Below, piece by piece: positions 1 to 6,409 of a stretch of 9,744 nucleotides of DNA; within the stretch, counting starts at the first letter, position 1, and every line of letters starts with the position of its first letter. The translations under genes and the position numbers were made by a program. The notes beneath the pieces are model-generated. The model was given only the letters and a program-made list of their open reading frames with translations, had not been told where the DNA came from and did not search any database. The DNA is from an uncultured Sphingobacteriaceae bacterium (lineage in GTDB: Bacteria > Bacteroidota > Bacteroidia > Sphingobacteriales > Sphingobacteriaceae), in assembly GCA_937875035.1 (NCBI GenBank), contig CALNCF010000174.1, positions 1-9,744 of the forward strand, written 5' to 3'.

Positions 1-252
1 TTTAAGAGCAAAAAGTTCTCGGCTCTGTGCGAACAGATCGAAAGCCAGGAGAACTGCGCTTCCGATATCGAAAAATCAGGCGCGAAAAAAGTAAGCCTCA
101 AGGGCAGCAGCTTTATTGAAGAAGCTCTCAGCTTCGAGAAAGACCCTAATTACATCAGCAAGAGTTTATCCCTTCGTTCATTAAGACACGAGAACAAGCT
201 GATCCAGCTTTGTTTCCCTCCAGTACTTACACAGCCTCCGAACCTGGCTTAA
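1..252 (+). CDS. 3' end of an unrecognised protein (partial, start outside window)
   Basis: Frame 1 is open from the first base to a TAA at 250-252, giving 83 codons with no in-frame ATG, so any start lies upstream of the window. The visible part is hydrophilic and Lys/Glu/Ser-rich, with stretches such as KSGAKKVSLKGSSFIEEA and a proline-containing tail ending PPVLTQPPNLA. It has three cysteines (codons 20, 28 and about 71) and no membrane segment. The codon mix (AGC, CTG, ATC, AAG, GAG) resembles that of the neighbouring genes, which favours a real coding tail. I recognise no family or motif and assign no function. It runs in the same direction as the SulP gene but is 128 nt from it, so co-transcription is uncertain. 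A chance open frame remains possible because only the end is visible. Confidence 0.45.
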   Translation, partial: FKSKKFSALCEQIESQENCASDIEKSGAKKVSLKGSSFIEEALSFEKDPNYISKSLSLRSLRHENKLIQLCFPPVLTQPPNLA

Positions 253-305
253 GAGATCCTTTATTATTTCTTAGTTAAGACACCATGGCACCGGGTTTAT
301 CCCCT

Positions 306-327
306 TGCGCACATTTTTCTGTGCACA
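306..327. repeat. Paired 8-mers TGCGCACA / TGTGCACA in the leader region of the SulP gene
   Basis: TGCGCACA (306-313) and TGTGCACA (320-327) differ at one base and start 14 nt apart. The second copy is a perfect palindrome. They also form a short imperfect inverted repeat: GCACA (309-313) can pair with TGTGC (320-324) around a six-base T-rich loop. The T-run is in the loop and not after the stem, so this is not an intrinsic terminator. The site lies about 55-75 nt upstream of the SulP start codon, where an operator could be, but I know of no regulator for it. The rest of the 253-380 gap shows nothing else I can support, including no clear promoter. Confidence 0.3.
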
Positions 328-380
328 TACCGGAAACGGCTGCCGAATGGATTCATTTATAGTGTAAGATCTAACTTATT

Positions 381-1967
381 ATGTCATTTCAAAAATATTT
401 TCTCGCCAAGAATCTGAAAAAAGATTTGCCGGCCAGTATCGTGGTATTCCTCGTGGCTTTGCCATTGTGCTTAGGGATCGCGATGGCCTCCGGAGCTCCT
501 TTATTCGCAGGACTCTTAACAGGTATAATCGGCGGTATCGTAGTTGCTTCGCTGAGCGGATCTCAGCTTAGTGTCAGCGGACCTGCCGCGGGCTTAACGG
601 TGATCGTGCTCAATGCCATTACTCAATTGGGCGCATACGAGATCTTCCTGCTCGCGGTTGTGATCGCAGGATTGATACAGATCATCCTGGGCCTCGTAAA
701 GGCCGGGACGATCGGTAATTACTTTCCATCCAGCGTAATCGAAGGAATGCTTGCCGCCATCGGGATTATCCTCATCCTGAAACAAATTCCGCATGCCATC
801 GGCTATGATGCCGACTACGAAGGGAATGAAAGCTTCGTACAGCCAGACCATGAGAATACATTCAGCGGGATCATCTCCGCGCTGAGCAGGGTCAGCTATG
901 GTGCGGTCATTATCAGTACCCTGTCCGTCCTGGTGCTGATCTACTGGCCGAAGATCAAAAAGATCGCGATGATCCCTGCGCCGCTGATTGTGGTGGTGCT
1001 GGGTGTCGGGCTGAGCCAGCTGTTCAAAGGCAGCGCCAGCCTGGGGCTGAATGCAGACCAGATGGTACAGATCCCCGTGATAAAAAGCTTCACAGAGCTT
1101 ACTTCGCTTTTTGTGCTTCCTGATTTCAGCGCTGTTTTCAATAAGGATGTGTGGACCGTAGCAGTAACGATCGCCATTGTTGCTTCACTGGAAACATTGC
1201 TCAGCATAGAAGCCTGCGATAAGATCGACCCGATCAAACGGGTAACCCCTACCAACCGGGAGCTGATCGCGCAAGGCGTGGGAAATTCGGTAAGCGGCTT
1301 ACTCGGAGGATTACCCATGACCTCTGTAATTGTACGTTCCTCAGCCAATGTAAACGCAGGAGCACGGACCAAGCTATCCGCTATCCTCCATGCCACCTGG
1401 CTATTGGTTGCGCTTCTGTTCATACCCGTGCTCATCAATCATATTCCCTTATCCTGCTTAGCGGCGATCCTGCTTGTTACCGGCTTTAAGCTGGCCAGCT
1501 TAACATTGTTCAAACGGATGTGGAAGAATGGAAAGGACCAGTTCATCCCGTTTATCATTACGATCCTGGCTGTTGTATTTACAGACCTGCTTACGGGTGT
1601 AGCCATCGGTATGATGGTGGGTGTGTTCTATATCCTGCGTACCAATCTCCGCAATCCTTATTTCTATAAGCTGGAAAAAGAGGGTAGGCAAAAGGTATTG
1701 AAGCTTAAGCTCGCAGAGGAAGTATCGTTCCTGAATAAGGGAGCCATTCAATATACGCTGACCCATATTCCAAACGGAGCAAGGGTCATCATTGACGGTA
1801 CCAATTCGAGGTATATCGACCGAGATGTGCTGGAGGTGATCGAAAACTTCCATGCGCATGCGCATACCAACAAGATCGATGTAGAGCTCATCGGAATTAA
1901 ACCAAGGTACGAAGTGCCTAAACTGAAAGAACTCGTTGTTAACACTAAAGAAATTCAACAAAACTAA
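381..1967 (+). CDS. SulP-family anion transporter (probable bicarbonate or sulfate permease)
   Basis: This is an inner-membrane SulP/SLC26-type transporter of 528 aa, a usual length for the family. About residues 15-420 are a run of hydrophobic segments forming the transport domain. They include the SGPAAGLT motif (66-73, the TM3 region that helps form the anion site), SLETLLSIEACD (269-280), and the conserved stretch around LLGGLPMTSVIVRSS (307-321) followed by NAGARTKLS. Residues about 437-520 are a short cytoplasmic STAS-like domain with VIIDGTNSRYID (469-480). The start follows an A/T-rich leader without a Shine-Dalgarno sequence. The next gene, a beta-carbonic anhydrase, begins 6 nt after the stop, so the two are almost certainly co-transcribed. 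SulP proteins carry sulfate, bicarbonate or other anions. Bicarbonate is inferred here from the carbonic anhydrase neighbour and is not shown by any residue I can point to. The family call is firm; the substrate is not. Confidence 0.93.
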   Translation: MSFQKYFLAKNLKKDLPASIVVFLVALPLCLGIAMASGAPLFAGLLTGIIGGIVVASLSGSQLSVSGPAAGLTVIVLNAITQLGAYEIFLLAVVIAGLIQIILGLVKAGTIGNYFPSSVIEGMLAAIGIILILKQIPHAIGYDADYEGNESFVQPDHENTFSGIISALSRVSYGAVIISTLSVLVLIYWPKIKKIAMIPAPLIVVVLGVGLSQLFKGSASLGLNADQMVQIPVIKSFTELTSLFVLPDFSAVFNKDVWTVAVTIAIVASLETLLSIEACDKIDPIKRVTPTNRELIAQGVGNSVSGLLGGLPMTSVIVRSSANVNAGARTKLSAILHATWLLVALLFIPVLINHIPLSCLAAILLVTGFKLASLTLFKRMWKNGKDQFIPFIITILAVVFTDLLTGVAIGMMVGVFYILRTNLRNPYFYKLEKEGRQKVLKLKLAEEVSFLNKGAIQYTLTHIPNGARVIIDGTNSRYIDRDVLEVIENFHAHAHTNKIDVELIGIKPRYEVPKLKELVVNTKEIQQN

Positions 1968-1973
1968 AATCAC

Positions 1974-2687
1974 ATGTCAACAAAAAATAACAATCATATA
2001 ACCGCGCCGGAGATTCCGGCTAAAGTGACCAACACCAAGCAACCACACGATACTTCGCACATCTCCTACACGTCGCTGCTCGAAGGCAACAAGGAGTGGG
2101 TAGCGGAAACCCTCAAGGAAGATCCTGAATATTTCAACCGCTTATCGAACGGACAGAAGCCGCCGGTACTCTGGATCGGCTGCTCCGACAGCCGTGTTCC
2201 TGCCAACCAGGTGACCAATACGCAACCGGGTGAGATCTTTGTACACCGTAACATCGCGAACGTGGTGAACCATACCGACATGAACATGCTGAGCGTGCTC
2301 GACTATGCAGTGAACGTGCTGGAAGTAAAGCACGTGATCGTATGCGGGCATTATGGCTGCGGAGGCGTTAAAGCGGCGATGGGCAACGAGCAGTTCGGGC
2401 TTATTGATAACTGGCTGCGCCATATTAAAGATGTGTATCGTATTCACCAGTTCGAGCTGGACATGATCTCGGATGAAACGACACGTGTAAACAAGCTGGT
2501 GGAATGGAATGTGATCGAAGGCGCATACAACTTATGTAAAACTTCGATCGTGCAGAATGCCTGGGTAAAGGGCAAAGAACTGAACGTGCACGGATGGGTA
2601 GTGGACATACATACCGGACTGATCAAGGATCTGAAGGTATCGACTAATAGCAATGACAAACTGGGCAAAGTTTTTCAGATTGCTTAA
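1974..2687 (+). CDS. Beta-carbonic anhydrase
   Basis: The product catalyses reversible hydration of CO2 to bicarbonate using zinc. The 237-aa protein shows the zinc-site pattern of the beta class: C70-S-D72-S-R74 (CSDSR) and H126-Y-G-C129 (HYGC). Cys70, His126 and Cys129 are the expected zinc ligands, with the Asp72/Arg74 dyad beside them. GEIFVHRNIANVV (86-98) is also typical of the family. Compared with common beta enzymes it has an N-terminal polar extension of about 30 residues (MSTKNNNHITAPEIPAKVTN...). No signal peptide is visible, so it should be cytoplasmic. It follows the SulP gene by 6 nt. Membrane transporter plus carbonic anhydrase suggests uptake or interconversion of inorganic carbon at the inner membrane, and SulP-carbonic anhydrase fusions are known in other bacteria. 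The substrate coupling is inferred. A terminator lies directly downstream. Confidence 0.95.
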   Translation: MSTKNNNHITAPEIPAKVTNTKQPHDTSHISYTSLLEGNKEWVAETLKEDPEYFNRLSNGQKPPVLWIGCSDSRVPANQVTNTQPGEIFVHRNIANVVNHTDMNMLSVLDYAVNVLEVKHVIVCGHYGCGGVKAAMGNEQFGLIDNWLRHIKDVYRIHQFELDMISDETTRVNKLVEWNVIEGAYNLCKTSIVQNAWVKGKELNVHGWVVDIHTGLIKDLKVSTNSNDKLGKVFQIA

Positions 2688-2689
2688 CC

Positions 2690-2745
2690 GCAGGATTTCC
2701 TGCAAAAAGAAAAAGTCTCCTGTACCGGGAGACTTTTCTTTTTTA
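2690..2745. terminator. Bidirectional intrinsic terminator between the convergent carbonic anhydrase and pruA genes
   Basis: The main hairpin pairs AAAAGTCTCC (2711-2720) with GGAGACTTTT (2728-2737) around a seven-base loop. A T-run at 2739-2744 follows it on the + strand, and A-rich sequence at 2704-2714 supplies the T-run on the - strand. A smaller perfect hairpin, GCAGGA-TT-TCCTGC (2690-2703), sits just in front, immediately after the carbonic anhydrase stop. The 69-nt gap between two converging genes is filled by this structure, which fits termination of both transcripts. Confidence 0.85.
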
Positions 2746-2756
2746 TTACGTGCGGA

Positions 2757-4388
2757 TTATTCCTTATCCATGAAAGGATAACGGTAATCTCTCGCCGGGT
2801 CAAAGGTTTCTTTGATCGTACGCGGAGATACCCAGCGCAGCAGGTTGATCATCGAACCTGCTTTATCATTCGTACCTGAACCACGCGCGCCACCGAAAGG
2901 CTGCTGCCCTACCACCGCACCAGTACATTTATCATTGATATAGAAGTTACCTGCCGCATTCTGCAGCTTCTTAGTCGCAAGCGCAACAGCATAACGGTCC
3001 TGAGCGATCACAGCGCCGGTCAAGGCATAGATGGATGTTTTATCGACAGTATCCAGTATCTCATCGAACTTGTTCTCGTCGTACACATGCACCGTTAATA
3101 CCGGGCCAAACAGCTCTTCGCACATGGTCACATAGAACGGATCAGGAGTAACGATCACGGTAGGCTCAATAAAGTAACCCTTGCTCTTGTCGTAATTACC
3201 ACCTGCGATGATCTCTACGGAAGCATCGTTCCTGGCATTGTCGATATACTTAGCCAGCTTGTCGAACGATTTCTCGTCGATCACGGCATTGATAAAGTTT
3301 CCGAAATCTTCTGTCGGTCCCATCTTAAAGGAAGCGATGTCTTTCACCATCTTCTCTTTCAGGGCAGGCCATAATTTTTTCGGGATGTATACACGTGAAG
3401 CCGCTGAGCACTTCTGTCCCTGGAATTCGAACGCACCGCGTAAGATCGCTGTATTCGCCACATCCAGGTCGGCAGATTCGTGAACAAGGATGAAATCCTT
3501 TCCACCTGTCTCACCTACAATGCGCGGGTAAGTCTTGTATTTATGAATATTGGTTCCGATCGATTTCCAGATATCCTGGAAAACCGCAGTAGATCCTGTA
3601 AAGTGGATCCCTGCAAAATCAGGGTGCGCGAAGATCACCTCGCCTGCATCCGGTCCGGAAACATATACCAGGTTAATTACACCTGGAGGAACGCCTGCCT
3701 CGCGGAAGATTTCCATGAGCACCTGCGCTGAATAGATCTGTGTATTGGAAGGCTTCCATACCACCACGTTCCCCATCATCGCTACCGATGTAGGCAGGTT
3801 ACCTGCAATGGCGGTAAAGTTGAAAGGTGTCAGAGCAAACACGAATCCCTCCAGCGGGCGCTGCTCGATACGGTTCCAGATACCCTTTGCCGAATCTACC
3901 TGCTGGTGATAGATCTCCGACATATAAGCCACATTATATCTTAAAAAGTCAATGATCTCGCAAGCCGAATCGATCTCTGCCTGGAAGGCGTTTTTCGACT
4001 GTCCCAGCATAGTAGCCGCGTTCAGCTTGTAACGGTACGGACCGGCGATCAGCTCCGCTGCTTTCAGGAAGATAGAAGCACGCTGTTCCCAGGGCATATC
4101 AGCCCAGTCTTTCTTTGCTTTCAGCGCTGCATCGATCGCTGCCTGTACATGTGTTTTATCACCCTGGTGATAATGGCCCAGCACATGCTGGTGATCGTGC
4201 GGGGGATGCAGGGATACCTTCTTTCCTGTTCTCACTTCTTCTGCCCCGATATACATAGGAATATCAATCGTTTTAGCACGTGCATCCTGTAACGCAGCTT
4301 TCAGATTCGCTCTTTCCCGGCTGCCCGGTGCATAGTTCAAAATCGGCTCGTTCACCGGTTTCGGCACCACATAAAATCCTTTTGACAT
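2757..4388 (-). CDS. pruA: L-glutamate gamma-semialdehyde (1-pyrroline-5-carboxylate) dehydrogenase
   Basis: This enzyme oxidises glutamate-gamma-semialdehyde (from 1-pyrroline-5-carboxylate) to glutamate with NAD+, the second step of proline catabolism, in the cytoplasm. The 543-aa protein is an aldehyde dehydrogenase with TPFNFTAIAGNLP (187-199), the cofactor-binding FTGST (263-267), the general-base motif ETGGK with Glu293, the nucleophile motif GQKCSAASR with Cys327, and EELFGPVL (424-431). The C-terminal QQPFGGARGSGTNDKAG (495-511) and the overall length match the single-function PruA type related to eukaryotic ALDH4A1, not the PutA fusion. The ATG at 4386-4388 is preceded by an A-rich leader and a good -7 element. 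No proline dehydrogenase gene is visible nearby, so that step must be encoded elsewhere. The gene is convergent with the carbonic anhydrase gene and divergent from lpxK, and appears monocistronic within the window. Confidence 0.96.
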   Translation of the reverse strand: MSKGFYVVPKPVNEPILNYAPGSRERANLKAALQDARAKTIDIPMYIGAEEVRTGKKVSLHPPHDHQHVLGHYHQGDKTHVQAAIDAALKAKKDWADMPWEQRASIFLKAAELIAGPYRYKLNAATMLGQSKNAFQAEIDSACEIIDFLRYNVAYMSEIYHQQVDSAKGIWNRIEQRPLEGFVFALTPFNFTAIAGNLPTSVAMMGNVVVWKPSNTQIYSAQVLMEIFREAGVPPGVINLVYVSGPDAGEVIFAHPDFAGIHFTGSTAVFQDIWKSIGTNIHKYKTYPRIVGETGGKDFILVHESADLDVANTAILRGAFEFQGQKCSAASRVYIPKKLWPALKEKMVKDIASFKMGPTEDFGNFINAVIDEKSFDKLAKYIDNARNDASVEIIAGGNYDKSKGYFIEPTVIVTPDPFYVTMCEELFGPVLTVHVYDENKFDEILDTVDKTSIYALTGAVIAQDRYAVALATKKLQNAAGNFYINDKCTGAVVGQQPFGGARGSGTNDKAGSMINLLRWVSPRTIKETFDPARDYRYPFMDKE

Positions 4389-4408
4389 ATTTTTTTTATT
4401 TTGATAGA

Positions 4409-4416
4409 CAAAGATA
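4409..4416 (-). promoter_or_regulatory. Probable -7 promoter element of pruA (TATCTTTG)
   Basis: On the - strand, TATCTTTG matches the Bacteroidota TAnnTTTG -7 consensus. It lies about 20 nt upstream of the pruA ATG, so transcription would begin with a very short A-rich leader. The -33 side has no clean TTTG/TTG at the usual spacing; the nearest TTG is closer than normal. The call rests on the -7 match and its position. Confidence 0.5.
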
Positions 4417-4462
4417 ACATTTCGGGCAATTTTATCGTACGAAGCGCCTGAATATCACAAAC

Positions 4463-4478
4463 CCCGGCAGCGTCCGGG
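4463..4478. repeat. Short GC-rich inverted repeat in the pruA/lpxK divergent gap
   Basis: CCCGG (4463-4467) and CCGGG (4474-4478) flank a six-base spacer in an otherwise A/T-rich 151-nt divergent intergenic region. No T-run follows on either strand, so it is not a terminator. It could be a small operator or chance. Between it and the lpxK start there is a weak -7-like TATATTTT at 4526-4533, which would give an almost leaderless lpxK transcript. I do not call that as a promoter. Confidence 0.25.
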
Positions 4479-4539
4479 CTTAATCCATATTTAACAGTAA
4501 ACACGGCCCATAGTTCCCGAATTTTTATATTTTTACCTG

Positions 4540-5601
4540 ATGAAGTTTCTGCGAACCATATCATTTCCTCTTGCGGTGATCTATTGGATGATCATTGTGT
4601 TCCGTAACAAACTTTATGACTGGAATATCCTGAAATCAAAAAGCTTTTCCACGAAAGTGATCTCCGTCGGGAACCTTTCCGTAGGAGGCACCGGTAAAAG
4701 TCCTACCATCGAATAACTGATCCGTTTGCTGAAAGATGATTTTCGTATTGCGACCCTGAGCAGGGGCTATGGCCGGCGTACCAAGGGGTATGTAGAAGCG
4801 AATTCGCATTCTTCTCCGGAAGAGATCGGTGATGAGCCTACGCAGTTCAAGCAGAAGTTCAACGAAATTACGGTGACGGTTTGCGAAGACCGTGCCCTGG
4901 CACTGCAAGACCTGGAAAAACGTTTCGATGTGGTATTGATGGATGACGCTTTCCAGCACCGCCGGGTGAAACCGGGCATACAGATCCTGCTATTCGATTA
5001 CAACAAGGTGTTCGATACAGATTGGATGATGCCCTTAGGCAACCTGCGCGAACCGATGAAAGGCCGCTCGCGTGCGAACATCATCCTTGTAACCAAAACA
5101 CCCAAGATATTTTCGCCCATGGAGCGCAGGAGAGTGGAATCGAAAATACAGATCTACCCGCATCAGCAGGTCTTCTATTCCTACCTGAAATACGGGGCGC
5201 TCAGTCCGCTTCATGAACACCCGCAGGAGAGCCTTAAGACCTTTGAAAACCTCGACAAGAAAACACAGATCATCCTCATCACGGGGATCGCGAACCCGTC
5301 TTTATTACTTGCTCATTTCGAGCAGCTCAAGCTGAAGAACCTCATCCACCTGGATTATCCCGATCATTACCGCTTCACGCAGGCCGACATCGAGAAGATC
5401 CGCAATACGTATACAGGCATTGCCTCGGACAACAAGATCATCATCACGACTGAAAAAGATGCGATGCGGCTCCGGCACCCGAAGTTCGAAAATGCGCTGA
5501 AAGAATTACCTGTTTATTATTTACCTATCGAATCTGAACTGCACGAAAAAGACAAGGAAGCATTCGACCAAATCATCTTAAATTATGTCAGATCAAATTA
5601 A
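4540..5601 (+). pseudogene. lpxK: Tetraacyldisaccharide 4'-kinase gene with an in-frame TAA at codon 59
   Basis: LpxK phosphorylates the 4' position of the lipid A disaccharide at the inner membrane, a late step of the Raetz pathway. From ATG 4540 the frame reads an N-terminal hydrophobic helix (about residues 7-20), then VGNLSVGGTGKSP with the Walker A P-loop (43-55), then TIE and a TAA at 4714-4716. The same frame continues directly as LIRLLKDD, SRGYGRR (74-80), GDEP (97-100), DDAFQHRR (135-142), GNLREP (167-172), TGIANP (248-253), YPDHYRFT (273-280) and TTEKDAMRL (303-311), and stops at 5599-5601. Relatives normally have an aromatic residue, usually Tyr, at the stop (EYLIRLL), so one base change from TAT or TAC explains it. 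Total span is 353 codons, normal for the family. A TTG at 4726 could start the rest (291 aa), but that product lacks the membrane helix and P-loop and should be inactive. The end overlaps the next gene by 17 nt. A sequencing or assembly error is a real alternative. Confidence 0.9.
4714..4716 (+). other. In-frame stop codon (TAA) interrupting lpxK
   Basis: The TAA is in the same frame as both the upstream Walker A segment and the downstream LpxK body. There is no frameshift and no lost bases. TAA also ends the SulP, carbonic anhydrase, phosphorylase, PruA, DnaK and lpxK frames here, so recoding of TAA as an amino acid is not supported. Confidence 0.9.
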
Positions 5602-6400
5602 TAACACCACCGAATATATCCAGCGCGTTACGCAGAACTTCCAGCCCCAGTATGGCATTATACTCGGCACAGGGCTCGGAGGACTGGTAAAGGAAATAGA
5701 GATCGAATACGAGTTATTGTATTCCATGATCCCTGATTTTCCCATCGCTACGGTAGAGTTCCATACAGGCAAGCTGATCTTCGGAACGCTGAGCGGGAAG
5801 AAGGTCGTAGCCATGTCGGGACGTTTCCATTATTACGAAGGGCACAGCATGCACCAGATCACCTTCCCGGTGAGGGTGATGAAAATGCTGGGCATCGAGC
5901 GCCTGTTCATTTCGAACGCGTGCGGCTGCCTGAACCCGGATTACCGTAAAGGCGACCTGATGATCATCGACGATCATATCAACCTGCAACCAGCCAACCC
6001 CTTGGTGGGCAGGAATTACGAACAGTTCGGTCCGCGCTTCCCGGATATGAGCAGACCTTATGACCCGGAGATGATCAGGCTCGCGCAGGAGATCGCGAAA
6101 GCAGAAAATATTACAACCCACACAGGTGTATATGTAAGCGTAACCGGTCCGAACCTGGAAACCAGGGCGGAATACCGTTATTTAAGACTGATCGGCGGGG
6201 ATGTGGTCGGCATGTCGACCGTACCCGAAGTAATTGTAGCCAACCATATGAGCCTGCCGGTGTTTGCCGTTTCGGTAATCACGGATGAGGGCTTCCCTGA
6301 AACCCTAAAACCGGTATCGGTAACGGAGATCGTGGAAGTAGCCAAGGCATCTGAACCTAAAATGACACTTATTATGAAAGAATTGATCGCCAAACTGTAA
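5585..6400 (+). CDS. Purine nucleoside phosphorylase, trimeric (PNP/MTAP) type
   Basis: The enzyme cleaves purine nucleosides with phosphate to a free base and (deoxy)ribose-1-phosphate in the cytoplasm for purine salvage. The 271-aa protein has the phosphate-loop motif ILGTGLGGL (26-34), the conserved GRFHYYEGHS (79-88), GPNLETRAEYR (188-198) with purine-contacting Glu192, and VGMSTVPEVIVANH (208-221), all typical of the trimeric low-molecular-mass class. Two positions differ from the human enzyme. The segment usually NAAGGLNP reads NACGCLNP (111-118). The base-binding Asn of human PNP (Asn243) is replaced by Asp234 in VITDEG. The ATG lies inside the end of lpxK (17-nt overlap, different frame), which suggests translational coupling, so the lpxK stop could reduce its expression. 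The family is clear; base preference (6-oxo or also 6-amino purines) is open. Confidence 0.93.
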   Translation: MSDQINNTTEYIQRVTQNFQPQYGIILGTGLGGLVKEIEIEYELLYSMIPDFPIATVEFHTGKLIFGTLSGKKVVAMSGRFHYYEGHSMHQITFPVRVMKMLGIERLFISNACGCLNPDYRKGDLMIIDDHINLQPANPLVGRNYEQFGPRFPDMSRPYDPEMIRLAQEIAKAENITTHTGVYVSVTGPNLETRAEYRYLRLIGGDVVGMSTVPEVIVANHMSLPVFAVSVITDEGFPETLKPVSVTEIVEVAKASEPKMTLIMKELIAKL

Positions 6401-6409
6401 TTTCGGACC

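Noticed and set aside
253..380. Intrinsic terminator for the left-edge gene
   Set aside because: The only hairpin has its T-run in the loop and none after the stem, so a terminator is not supported.
941..1438. 165-codon - strand frame inside the SulP gene
   Set aside because: The transporter frame is unambiguous here; the antisense product shows low-complexity Ser/Thr-rich sequence and no motif.
4352..4564. 70-codon - strand frame spanning the pruA start and the pruA/lpxK gap
   Set aside because: It overlaps the start regions of two well-supported genes and the pruA promoter, and resembles no known protein.
4714..4716. TAA as a recoded sense codon or programmed readthrough site
   Set aside because: TAA is the normal stop of six frames in this window, including lpxK itself, and no readthrough structure is apparent next to it. 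A point change or base error is simpler.
4636..4959. 107-codon - strand frame over the lpxK interruption, considered as a replacement gene
   Set aside because: The + strand carries LpxK motifs on both sides of the stop in one frame, so the - strand frame is a shadow.
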